Source of the DNA: Clostridium sulfidigenes
GTDB taxonomy: Bacteria; Bacillota; Clostridia; Clostridiales; Clostridiaceae
DNA: 64,000 nt
Direction: 5' to 3'
NCBI RefSeq assembly: GCF_000732635.1
Contig: NZ_JPMD01000011.1
Location: 24,117 to 88,116 of the forward strand
Shown in pieces: positions 51,895 through 59,802 of this stretch (position 1 is the stretch's first letter; each line of letters begins with the position of its first letter). Under the pieces are notes generated by a model. It searched no databases, was not told the DNA's origin, and saw only the letters and a program-made list of their open reading frames with translations. The translations under genes and the position numbers were made by a program.

Positions 51895-52275
51895 ATGGGA
51901 TTATATTTTGGTGCAGGAGACGGAAGATGTCCATCTTCTTCAAAAACAGTTTATGCTTATTATACAAGAAAACAACTAGTTCAGATGCAACAGCTAATGG
52001 CAGCACAAGATGCAGCTAAAGCTTGGGCAATTTCTAAAGCGGCAGAAAAATTAGCACCAGTAGTGGCATCAGCAATAAAACAAGCAGGATTAACCATTGG
52101 TGTAAATATTGCAACTGATTCTATTATAAGTGTTTTTACCAGTAACTCAAAAACATTAGCTAACATTTTAATGGCAAACTCAGGTAGCGGTTTTACCCTT
52201 AAACTATCTTTAGGATGTATTAATAAAGGCTTGAATGGTCATTACTGGGCTATTAGATCTTTATCAAAAGTATAA
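51895..52275 (+). CDS. Small cargo-like protein A of the UviA locus, 126 aa
   Basis: Not recognised. It shares an N-terminal GDG-x-C motif (Cys12) and a C-terminal CxNKGxNGHY motif (Cys108) with the protein at 54106-54492. Between them is a hydrophobic stretch at about residues 53-81 (LAPVVASAIKQAGLTIGV). No signal peptide is seen. Directly downstream of a group 5 sigma-type promoter and a UviB-like gene. Its position suggests a released toxin or bacteriocin. This is inference; an immunity or regulatory role is possible. AAGAAGGAATTTT is a plausible binding site. Confidence 0.7.
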   Translation: MGLYFGAGDGRCPSSSKTVYAYYTRKQLVQMQQLMAAQDAAKAWAISKAAEKLAPVVASAIKQAGLTIGVNIATDSIISVFTSNSKTLANILMANSGSGFTLKLSLGCINKGLNGHYWAIRSLSKV

Positions 52276-52313
52276 TCGTTATTACTATTTCATACCAAAT
52301 GTACAACTAATGA

Positions 52314-52357
52314 AACAGAGATAGTCTATACCTTAAATAGGTTAGTCTATCTCTGTT
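52314..52357. terminator. Bidirectional terminator
   Basis: AACAGAGATAG with CTATCTCTGTT, inner stem CCT/AGG, between cargo gene A and the convergent 147-aa gene. Confidence 0.75.
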
Positions 52358-52370
52358 ATTAGTTTAGTAC

Positions 52371-52814
52371 CTATTTTAAAAGTTCATTTAAAATACTTAA
52401 ATCTATTTTACTACCTGTAGCTATATATTCTCTGGTTCCAACTCCATTTTCATTTATAGCTACATAATCATCACTTATACCAATCCATCCTAACTCTTTC
52501 CCTTCATAATTAAACTTAATAATATATATATCCTTTTTATTAGCATTTTTTAAATTTAAAAAATTATGAGTAGTCTTATATTTCTTGAATATTTCTATTA
52601 GCTCTGGTAATTTGTCACTTGAAACTGTGATTTCAGTTCCATCATTAAGTGCACCTTGCTTATAAATAACATTTACTTCTATATTTTTTGTAGATTCTAA
52701 TTTAGAAAAGTTTATTCTTGAATAAATACTTCTTGGATAATAAATGTATATACAACCGAAAATTAAAATCACAATTACAAGCAACTTAATTGTATTTTTA
52801 CTACTTAATCTCAT
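52371..52814 (-). CDS. Membrane-anchored extracellular protein, 147 aa
   Basis: One membrane helix (IKLLVIVILIFGCIYIYY), then an extracellular beta-rich domain (NIEVNVIYKQGALNDGTEIT). Not recognised. The ATG at 52814 is chosen because GAGGGGGAT precedes it; a longer frame lacks a binding site. It lies convergent to cargo gene A and might protect the producing cell, but no evidence shows this. Confidence 0.55.
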   Translation of the reverse strand: MRLSSKNTIKLLVIVILIFGCIYIYYPRSIYSRINFSKLESTKNIEVNVIYKQGALNDGTEITVSSDKLPELIEIFKKYKTTHNFLNLKNANKKDIYIIKFNYEGKELGWIGISDDYVAINENGVGTREYIATGSKIDLSILNELLK

Positions 52815-53180
52815 ATCTATATCCCCCTCACAATATTTCATCATAAAATAATTATATTTAATATAGTTATTATTTAAATTATACCATACATACTTTAATA
52901 ATAACTTTACTTTCAATACCTAAAATAGACATTTCATGCAAACAAATAATATATTTGAACTCAATATATCCCATTTCCTTAATATATACTTTTAAAAAGC
53001 TGCAAGGGGTTGTTATAGCTTTTCTTGTAGCTTTTTTGACATTTCAAGTAAAATTCAATTTAAATGTTTTCAATAAATGTAATATATAGTCATAGATTGT
53101 AATAATTCATGTCTATATAGGTTGCATTTTATCTATTTTAACTTCTCCTTACTTTATATCAATATCTTTAAGGAGGATTT
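52815..53180. other. Intergenic region, 366 bp
   Basis: Contains the terminator at 52994-53037. Upstream of the damaged sigma copy, ATTTTATCTATTTTAACTTC may be a decayed promoter; a clear TTTACA is missing. Confidence 0.5.
52994..53037 (+). terminator. Plus-strand intrinsic terminator
   Basis: AAAAAGCTGCAAG pairs with CTTGTAGCTTTTTT (one mismatch). Confidence 0.65.
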
Positions 53181-53185
53181 ATGCA

Positions 53186-53706
53186 ATAGAATCAATAGTA
53201 AGTTTAATAGAAAGAGCTAAAAGTTATGATAAGTTTAGTATGGAATTATTAATACTTAAATTTGACCCGATATTAAACAGTTTATCTTATAAATTGGGAT
53301 ATGACTGTGCTAAAACTGATTTAACCATATTCTTTATAAAATTGATCTATTCAATTAAATTAGAAAGTATTAATACCTTATCTGAAGGCTCAGTGGTAAA
53401 TTATATAAAAACTTCATTTTATAGAGAATATTATCGACTTGGTAAATCTCAAATTATATGTGAATATTATGAAAAAAATGATTTATATGTACCAATTAAT
53501 GATTATCACAAACTTGAAGATAAAATATTTTTAGATGAGCTTGTCCTAAAAAAATTATAAACGAAAAACAAAGATATGTTTTAATCAAGAAGTACTACTA
53601 TGATTTCACTGATAAAGAAATAGCTATTGAATTAGCTATTAGTAGACAGGCTATAAGTAAAATTCATAAAAAAGCTATTGAAAATTTAAAAAAATATCTA
53701 AATTAA
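53186..53706 (+). pseudogene. Damaged UviA-like sigma factor copy
   Basis: It aligns with 51006-51527 along its whole length. The start codon has become ATA (53186-53188), while AAGGAGG upstream is intact. Within the last third, CTA-AAA-AAA-TTA-TAA gives a stop; adding one base to the A7 run restores the full frame (IINEKQRYVLIKKYYYDFTD...). Two independent defects show that it is not functional as such. The junction also fits a -1 slippery heptamer (A-AAA-AAA), but the lost start makes frameshifting alone an unlikely rescue. Confidence 0.85.
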
Positions 53707-53720
53707 AGACAAGTATAAAA

Positions 53721-53749
53721 AATATAAAACATTGCGTAGTAAAAAAAAC
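53721..53749 (+). pseudogene. Scar of a uviB copy
   Basis: AATATAAAACATTGCGTAGT and the following A-rich bases match the last 10 codons of uviB (51750-51780). The rest is gone. It sits exactly where uviB would be in a duplicated sigma-uviB-cargo unit. Confidence 0.6.
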
Positions 53750-53769
53750 AAAAAAAAGTTTTTATTAGG

Positions 53770-53796
53770 TTTACAATTTTTTTTTTAAAACTCTCC
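53770..53796 (+). promoter_or_regulatory. Group 5 sigma-type promoter of the second cargo unit
   Basis: TTTACA (53770-53775), 15 bp, CTCTCC then TTTATA. One base shorter than the other two, with a weaker -10. The same 5' region as copy 1 follows. Confidence 0.65.
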
Positions 53797-53811
53797 TTTA
53801 TATGTGTAATT

Positions 53812-53827
53812 ACTTAATCGATTAAGT
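53812..53827. promoter_or_regulatory. 16-bp palindrome in cargo 5' region, copy 2
   Basis: ACTTAATCGATTAAGT, identical to 51839-51854 and at the same distance from the -10 region. Confidence 0.65.
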
Positions 53828-53866
53828 TTTAAAATAAACAATTTAAATTTTAGGAGGAATGTTATT

Positions 53867-54088
53867 ATGCCAAGAAACGGAGATACAAAAATTGTTGAAA
53901 CAATAATATATAGAGCTGAGGCAAATAGAATATTAAGTAGTAAATCAGGAGCCGAAGCTGAAAGAATTAAAAAGTTGCTAATGTATTCTGATGGAAATAA
54001 ATTCAAATCAATAACTACTTATAAATATCGTAATGCCGGAAAAAATAGTGGCTGGTATATTTATAATGTTACAGTAACTAATATATAG
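53867..54088 (+). CDS. Small protein of the second cargo unit, 73 aa
   Basis: Not recognised. It resembles the flanks of cargo proteins A and B without their hydrophobic middle: NGDTKIVETIIYRAEANRIL at the start, and NAGKNSGWYIYNVTV at the end in place of NKGRNGHYLSLNT. It has no Cys. AGGAGGAATGTTATT precedes the ATG. It lies 17 bp before cargo gene B in one transcript. A shortened paralogue with an immunity or partner role is one possibility. Confidence 0.6.
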   Translation: MPRNGDTKIVETIIYRAEANRILSSKSGAEAERIKKLLMYSDGNKFKSITTYKYRNAGKNSGWYIYNVTVTNI

Positions 54089-54105
54089 AAAGAAGGAATT
54101 TTATT

Positions 54106-54492
54106 ATGGCAAGTTATTATATAGTTAAATATGGAGACGGTGGTTGTCGTACTGCAAATAAAACCACTACAGTAACACTTAACAGAACAGAGTTAGATAG
54201 TTTAAGGACTCTCTGTGCTGGAAATAGAGATAAAGCACTTAAAAATCTTAATAGACTATCTATAATTATAGCCGGAGCAGGATTAGGTTTTTGGGCTGGT
54301 ATGGGAGTTTCAGTTGCAATGAATGAATTTTCTAGTGCAATATCAAAATGCTTATCTCAAAGTCCAGAAAAAATTAATAAACTACTCTTATCAAAAAATA
54401 GTTATTATAAGGTTAAATTAAATCTAAGATGTGTTAATAAAGGTAGAAATGGACATTATCTTTCTCTAAATACATTAGATCCTATTAATTAA
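54106..54492 (+). CDS. Small cargo-like protein B of the UviA locus, 128 aa
   Basis: Paralogue of 51895-52275: GDGGC (Cys14), TLNRTELDSLRTLC, a hydrophobic stretch at residues 51-72 (LSIIIAGAGLGFWAGMGVSV), and CVNKGRNGHY (Cys109). It has two more cysteines (37, 82). No signal peptide. Preceded by a group 5 sigma-type promoter, but its own sigma and holin copies are broken, so expression and release would depend on the intact copies at 51006 and 51550. Confidence 0.7.
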   Translation: MASYYIVKYGDGGCRTANKTTTVTLNRTELDSLRTLCAGNRDKALKNLNRLSIIIAGAGLGFWAGMGVSVAMNEFSSAISKCLSQSPEKINKLLLSKNSYYKVKLNLRCVNKGRNGHYLSLNTLDPIN

Positions 54493-54519
54493 TTCAATTT
54501 ATATTATATGCAAAAAAAT

Positions 54520-54561
54520 AAAGTAATAAATTCAATATTAAGATATTGAATTTATTACTTT
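54520..54561. terminator. Bidirectional terminator
   Basis: AAAGTAATAAATTCAATA / TATTGAATTTATTACTTT, 18-bp stem with a 6-nt loop, between the convergent cargo B and zinc-ribbon genes. Confidence 0.85.
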
Positions 54562-54564
54562 AAA

Positions 54565-54837
54565 CTACTTTTGCTTATCACAATTATCTACAGATGAAAA
54601 TTTTATAGTAATAAGAATTGCTAAAATTACAGCTATAATAATGCACATTATTCTAAAATTAGTATCTTTCCAATAGAAAGGAATAAATGTAGCTATTAAA
54701 AGAGGTACAATAGCAAGTAATTTACTTTCTACTGATAGCTTTAAAATATTTTTACAATTATTACATTTATGAGATTTAAACAATAATAAAATTTTTTGCT
54801 TATTACTTATTTTAACATTACAGTTAGGACAATTCAT
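54565..54837 (-). CDS. Zinc-ribbon membrane protein, 90 aa
   Basis: Two CxxC pairs (NCPNCNVK, KCNNCKN) about 24 residues apart form a zinc ribbon at the N-terminus, followed by two membrane helices (LLAIVPLLIATFIPFYW and MCIIIAVILAILITI). This is the layout of the TIGR04104 cxxc_20_cxxc family. Function is unknown. Divergent from the desulfurase gene. Confidence 0.75.
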   Translation of the reverse strand: MNCPNCNVKISNKQKILLLFKSHKCNNCKNILKLSVESKLLAIVPLLIATFIPFYWKDTNFRIMCIIIAVILAILITIKFSSVDNCDKQK

Positions 54838-54929
54838 TTAATCAACTCCTATATTATGTATTATATTATATATTATATAACATAAGAGTAAAAATTTGAA
54901 TAACCTAATTACAAGGAGGTAACTAATGA

Positions 54930-56321
54930 ATGATAAATGTATATATAGATGATAGTTGTTTCTATTGTAAGGCTTTAATAAACTATTTAACTATAAATAA
55001 TATTAATTTTACTACTGTAAATATAAATGATGCACCCCCTTATATAAAAAGTATTGGATTAATACCTATAATAAATATAAACTCCAATATAATAGAAGGA
55101 TTTGATATTGATAAGATAGACTCAAATTTAAATATTATTGGTTGTAAACATGATTCAGTTTATTTAGATAATGCAGCTACTACTAAATTGAGCGACGAGG
55201 TTTTTAAAGAAATGCGTCCTTATATGAGAGAAAATTTCGCAAATCCTTCATCTATTTATTCAATAGGATTAAAAAATAGGGATGTTATTAATAAAACTAG
55301 AGATAAAATAGCTACAATATTAAACTGTGACAAAGAGGAGATTTTCTTCACATCAGGTGGAAGTGAAGCTAATAATATGGCCATTAAAGGAATTTCTTTT
55401 GCTAATAAACATAAAGGAAACCATATAATAACATCTATGATTGAACATTCATCAGTTATAAGTACTTGTAAATACCTCGAAACTAAAGGTTTTAGAGTTA
55501 CGTATTTACCTGTAAATAAATATGGTTTAATTTCTATAGCCCAGTTAGAAGCAAGTATAACTGATAAAACTATATTAATCTCAATAATGCATGCAAATAA
55601 TGAAATTGGAACAATTCAAGATATCATACAAATAGGAAATATAGCGAAAAAACATAACGTATATTTTCATACAGATGCAGTTCAAACAGCTGGTAAGATA
55701 GCCATTAATTTGTCTAAAGTTAATGCTAATCTCTTGTCATTGTCAGCCCATAAATTTTATGGGCCTAAAGGCATAGGAGTACTATATATAAAAAATAATA
55801 CTAAAATAGATCCCTTAATTCATGGTGGAAGTCAAGAATATAGTATGAGAGCTGGAACGGAGAATGTATCTAATATTGTTGGACTTGGAAAGGCTTTAGA
55901 GTTAAGCGTAAAGCGCATTGATACAAATCAACAATATATAAAATCCCTTCAAATTCAATTGATTTCACAAATATTAAAAAATATCCCTGAAGCAAAGCTA
56001 AACGGCCATAAATCTAATCGATTATGTGATAATGTTAGTATAACTCTAAATAACTTAAGTTATTTGGATAGTTATATGCTGAGATTTTTACTAGATACTA
56101 ATAGAATATATATATCTTCTGGTTCAGCATGTAATGAACTTAATGGTACATCATCCCATGTATTAAAGGCTATAGGTTTAGATGACAGTCAATGCAATAA
56201 AACACTAAGGTTCACACTAGGTTTCGATAATACAAGAGAAGATATAGATTATACAGTTAATACCCTTATAATCATAATAAATAAATTAGCCAAATATTAT
56301 AATAGGGAGAAAATCAAATGA
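54930..56321 (+). CDS. Glutaredoxin-like domain fused to a NifS/IscS-type cysteine desulfurase
   Basis: 463 residues. The first 75 are a glutaredoxin-like domain: MINVYIDDSCFYCKALINYL with the CFYC pair at 10-13 and a cis-proline-type IPIININ. From about residue 77 the full class V desulfurase follows: DNAATTKL, TSGGSEANNMAIKG, EH172-173, the HTDA substrate loop, PLP-lysine K275 in SAHKFYG, RAGTEN, and the catalytic Cys401 in SSGSACNELNG. It would remove sulfur from cysteine and may pass persulfide to the CxxC. It is not next to iscU or other cluster genes. A nearby short ORF from ATG 54926 is only eight codons and is discarded. Confidence 0.92.
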   Translation: MINVYIDDSCFYCKALINYLTINNINFTTVNINDAPPYIKSIGLIPIININSNIIEGFDIDKIDSNLNIIGCKHDSVYLDNAATTKLSDEVFKEMRPYMRENFANPSSIYSIGLKNRDVINKTRDKIATILNCDKEEIFFTSGGSEANNMAIKGISFANKHKGNHIITSMIEHSSVISTCKYLETKGFRVTYLPVNKYGLISIAQLEASITDKTILISIMHANNEIGTIQDIIQIGNIAKKHNVYFHTDAVQTAGKIAINLSKVNANLLSLSAHKFYGPKGIGVLYIKNNTKIDPLIHGGSQEYSMRAGTENVSNIVGLGKALELSVKRIDTNQQYIKSLQIQLISQILKNIPEAKLNGHKSNRLCDNVSITLNNLSYLDSYMLRFLLDTNRIYISSGSACNELNGTSSHVLKAIGLDDSQCNKTLRFTLGFDNTREDIDYTVNTLIIIINKLAKYYNREKIK

Positions 56322-56394
56322 TAAATTAACTTATCAAATTGTCAACTAAATAAAGTCAAATGCTATCTAGAAGAAAACTACAAAACATCAAAAC

Positions 56395-56449
56395 AAAGAG
56401 CAGCATTAATAACTAACTTAAAAAATTAATTGTTAATGCTGCTCTTTTT
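56395..56449 (+). terminator. Intrinsic terminator
   Basis: AAAGAGCAGCATTAA with TTAATGCTGCTCTTTTT, about 22-nt loop, downstream of the desulfurase. Confidence 0.85.
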
Positions 56450-56569
56450 CTATCTATCCTGCTACCCCTTCAACAGATTCCAAAGGTGGTGCTATCTAAA
56501 CTGCAACTAGGTTCACGTGGAAGTCTTCCATTTTAAGCAAACTTTTCACTCATTCCATTTTTCCTATTA

Positions 56570-57799
56570 TCAATTATTCCCCTTTAAAACTCTTCTGCTC
56601 CCAAAGCTTATTATGAAAAGAATCACTGCAAGTACTATAAAAGCTACCCTTAATGAAGTTACTTGTCCTATAACCCCTAATAATGGAAATATCATAATCA
56701 TAAATATACTGAAGCATATACTTTGAACAGATATTAAGGTTGCTCTTTGAGCTGATGGGATAAGCTTATTTATATAGTCAGAGCTAACAGGATATAGGAT
56801 ATTTATACTTACAGAAAACATAATAAATCCTATGATAGAAATTAAATTCTTACTGCTAATAAGAACTATAAGCCACACTCCTCCTAACATTGGAACTATA
56901 TAAAGCATAGCTTTTTTTAATTTTCTTTCTACTTTATAGGCGAACTTTGCTCCTATGGCACAGCCTATACTTGATATTACATAGATTATTGCTATGAAAC
57001 TTCTAGAGTATCCCATTTCACTAAAATACTGTTGAGTATAAAAATGAGTAGTTGTACCGGTCATAAATATTAATTCAAAAAACATCATTATTAGTATAAT
57101 TTTTTTATTAGATTTCATCACTTCATAACAGCTTTTAAAATGACCTACTATAGTCACTCTTTCCTTTGCCTCTTCATGAAATTCTGGTTCTTTAAATCCA
57201 AAGGAAATTCCTAGTGCACATATACTTACAATGGCTGCTAATCCATAGCTATATGTAAAGGAGTAATCTGATAATATTCCTCCAACTAATACAGCTATTC
57301 CTTGGGCTACTTCAATTATAAAATTTAAATTTCCATTTATCTTTAGGTATTTTTCCTCTTCTCCTGTAACCTTTAAGGAGTCATAAACCAAGGCTTCTTC
57401 TGAACCTGAGTTTAAATTATAAGATATGGCGGATATTACAAAGGCAATGGCGAACCCTAAAAAGCTATTGCAAAACAGCATTAAGATTGCTCCAATTGCG
57501 GACATTATCCTTCCAAGTATTATAGTATTCTTTCTTCCAACAATATCAGCAATAGCTCCTGTTGGAACTTCACATATTAAACTGGTTATATGGTGAACTG
57601 ATTCTAAAAGTCCTATTTCTATAAGAGACATGCCTTTATGAGCTAAATATAATACCCAAATAGCAGAGCTTATATCTATGGAAGATAAAAACTTATACAT
57701 ATAATCAATTTTTATATTTTTCTTTATCCTATCTAAGTAATCTACGCTCTTCCCTTTATTAATTTTATTTATATTTAAACTTTCTTTTACGTTATTCAT
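56570..57799 (-). CDS. MFS transporter (drug efflux-like)
   Basis: 409 residues, 12 predicted helices. The loop motif A appears as GAIADIVGRKNTIILGR between helices 2 and 3, the signature of proton-coupled major facilitator exporters. A central loop (FKEPEFHEEAKERVTI) separates the two halves. The substrate is unknown. The 5' region contains a leader peptide and attenuator-like hairpins, as for antibiotic-induced efflux and ribosome-protection genes. GGGGGAG precedes the ATG. Confidence 0.85.
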   Translation of the reverse strand: MNNVKESLNINKINKGKSVDYLDRIKKNIKIDYMYKFLSSIDISSAIWVLYLAHKGMSLIEIGLLESVHHITSLICEVPTGAIADIVGRKNTIILGRIMSAIGAILMLFCNSFLGFAIAFVISAISYNLNSGSEEALVYDSLKVTGEEEKYLKINGNLNFIIEVAQGIAVLVGGILSDYSFTYSYGLAAIVSICALGISFGFKEPEFHEEAKERVTIVGHFKSCYEVMKSNKKIILIMMFFELIFMTGTTTHFYTQQYFSEMGYSRSFIAIIYVISSIGCAIGAKFAYKVERKLKKAMLYIVPMLGGVWLIVLISSKNLISIIGFIMFSVSINILYPVSSDYINKLIPSAQRATLISVQSICFSIFMIMIFPLLGVIGQVTSLRVAFIVLAVILFIISFGSRRVLKGNN

Positions 57800-57865
57800 T
57801 GTAACTCCCCCTAATGATTTCTGTTAGTAAAGCTTCATAGAAGCTAAGAACTCTGTTAATTCGCA

Positions 57866-57912
57866 TAATAAAAGACTCTATTATGAAGAATTTAATCTTA
57901 TAATAAAGTCTT
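57866..57912 (-). terminator. Attenuator-like stem-loop before the MFS gene
   Basis: AAGACT-TTATTATAAG with CTTCATAATAGAGTCTT on the minus strand, a 16-bp stem with one or two mismatches, then TTTTATT. It lies between the leader peptide and the MFS start and could end transcription unless disrupted. Confidence 0.65.
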
Positions 57913-57953
57913 GGAGTTACTTTTGAAGTTGAAGGACTATCATTCCTGCAAAA

Positions 57954-58061
57954 TCATCTTAAAAAAAGATACAGTAACCCCTTGGTTTTCAATATTGCAG
58001 TTTTAGTCATAGAACTGCTGCTCATTGGGGTATATCCTTTTTTTATATTAAGATATCTCAC
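57954..58061 (-). CDS. Leader peptide of the MFS gene, 35 aa
   Basis: A 35-codon ORF starts at GTG 58061 with GGAGG eight bases upstream; an internal ATG (58025) has its own weaker site. The peptide includes MSSSSMTKTAILKTKG and ends LLYLFLR. It is followed within 45 bp by the attenuator stem. Short coding leaders of this kind stall ribosomes under antibiotic stress and allow read-through. Direct evidence for stalling is absent. Confidence 0.5.
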   Translation of the reverse strand: MRYLNIKKGYTPMSSSSMTKTAILKTKGLLYLFLR

Positions 58062-58157
58062 AGTTATTTCCTCCATTTTTTCTTATATAATTTATTATAT
58101 CATATGGGTAATATTTTAGTATACATTATTATCCTATTTTTTATATAATTTAAATAT

Positions 58158-59732
58158 TTACATAGATACTTCTTTCTCTTCTTTATAATCATCAATTCCA
58201 TAGTTTCCCCAGCAAGGAGTTTCAATTCCTATATCTAGAGAGTTAAACTTTGCGCCTTTAGTGCTATTATAATTATCTAAAGCTTTAAATACAATTTTAC
58301 ATCCTAATAGTAATATAGGTACATTGGCATATACAACTAGTATGTTTACTAAGTCAGATATATACCATAGGTTCCCTAGTTCTAGTCCTGATAAAACTGT
58401 TAAACAACCAAAAGGTACAAATATAAAGGCACCTAAACTTCTTATGGTATTAATACATTTCTTACTTTTTGATATAAAGTTTCCTGATATCTCTGCAAAT
58501 AGAATCATTCCAAGTAAGGTTGTAAATGCAAATAATCCATAGCATAAAGATATTATTATAGTAGCAATTGAGTCAAAGGCTGTACCTGGAATTAAGTATT
58601 GTACAGAGGTTAAATAAACTGTTAGCTTAGAACCTTTTATACTCTCCCAAGCCACTCCTGATTCAGCTGCCCAAAGGCTTGCCATAACTACAACTATTCC
58701 TGTCATTGTGGCAATTACCATAGTATCTAAAAATACTCCTAGAGCTTGTACTAATCCTTGTTCTACTGGATGGTCAGTGTCTGCAGTAGCTGCGGCCATA
58801 GTTATAGTACCTTGTCCAGCTTCGTTTGACATAAGACCTCTTTTTATTCCTTGAGCAAGTGCAACACCAAAGGCCCCACCAAAGATGGCTTGTGGTTTAA
58901 AGGCACCTGCAAATACTGCTGTGAAAAATACAGGTACTTTATCTAAGTTAAATATAATTATTACTAATGTTATTCCTACATAAACTATAGCCATTATAGG
59001 CACTAATTTATCTGTAACCTTGGTAACACCATTTATTCCTTTAAATACAGTAACTACAACTGAAGCTATTAATAATATAGTAATTGCATAGTATAGTAAT
59101 GATTGTCTTTCATAAACTGTTCCTGTAATTGTTTCTACTACTGAACTTAAACTAGTTACAATATTAAAGGTTTGAGCTGGTATACAGAACATTGCATATA
59201 CAATAAATAAAACAGCTAGTACTATTCCTATTGCTCTTTTATTTCCTAAAATCTTCATCCCATAAAAAGGTAGTCCTCCAACAAACTCATCGTCCTTTTT
59301 CTCTTTAAAAATTTGAGCTAAAACTGCTTCTACAAAGGCTGTAGCCATTCCAAAGAAGGCAGAAACCCACATCCAAAATATAGCTCCTGGTCCTCCTACA
59401 CTAATTGCTCCTGTAACCCCTACTATATTTCCAGGTCCTATTCTCATGGCTGAACTTAGTAGAAATGATGCTAAAGGACTAATACCAGCTTCATGAGATT
59501 TCTTCTCTGCAAGTATTTTAATCCCTTTTTTAAACTTAGTACATTGAACAAAGCCCATTTTAAATGTGAAATAAATACCTGATCCTACTAAAAGTAAGAT
59601 AGCTAAAGAAAACTTTCCTATTATAGGAATGTTAGAATACCATTGAAAATTAGTTGGAAAATCCCATAAAAAGTCTGCCACTGGTACTATAAATTCAAAT
59701 ATTTTATTTATGGAGTTAAAAAATCCTTCCAT
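58158..59732 (-). CDS. Sodium:alanine (AGCS) symporter
   Basis: 524 residues, about 11 helices. RIGPGNIVGVTGAISVGGPGAIFWMWVSAF and GLMSNEAGQGTITMAAATAD are the conserved motifs of the AGCS family. It couples Na+ to alanine or glycine uptake; a different small amino acid cannot be excluded. It lies 70 bp after lysA with no terminator between, so both are probably under the sigma-54 promoter at 61132. The C-terminal tail (FNSLDIGIETPCWGNYG) is longer than usual. Confidence 0.93.
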   Translation of the reverse strand: MEGFFNSINKIFEFIVPVADFLWDFPTNFQWYSNIPIIGKFSLAILLLVGSGIYFTFKMGFVQCTKFKKGIKILAEKKSHEAGISPLASFLLSSAMRIGPGNIVGVTGAISVGGPGAIFWMWVSAFFGMATAFVEAVLAQIFKEKKDDEFVGGLPFYGMKILGNKRAIGIVLAVLFIVYAMFCIPAQTFNIVTSLSSVVETITGTVYERQSLLYYAITILLIASVVVTVFKGINGVTKVTDKLVPIMAIVYVGITLVIIIFNLDKVPVFFTAVFAGAFKPQAIFGGAFGVALAQGIKRGLMSNEAGQGTITMAAATADTDHPVEQGLVQALGVFLDTMVIATMTGIVVVMASLWAAESGVAWESIKGSKLTVYLTSVQYLIPGTAFDSIATIIISLCYGLFAFTTLLGMILFAEISGNFISKSKKCINTIRSLGAFIFVPFGCLTVLSGLELGNLWYISDLVNILVVYANVPILLLGCKIVFKALDNYNSTKGAKFNSLDIGIETPCWGNYGIDDYKEEKEVSM

Positions 59733-59802
59733 TGTTATATCCCCCCGAAATTTTATAATGTGTAGTTATTATCTCATATCACCCATATTTAAACTAGAAT
59801 TA

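Larger units (their letters stand above)
57800..58157. other. Leader region of the MFS gene, 358 bp
   Basis: Contains the leader peptide, attenuator and a small stem (AGCTTC / GAAGCT) close to the MFS ribosome-binding site at about 57828-57845. The promoter should lie right of 58080. Confidence 0.5.

Noticed and set aside
54926..54952. Eight-codon ORF before the desulfurase as a leader peptide
   Set aside because: It overlaps the real start within four bases and no attenuator follows.
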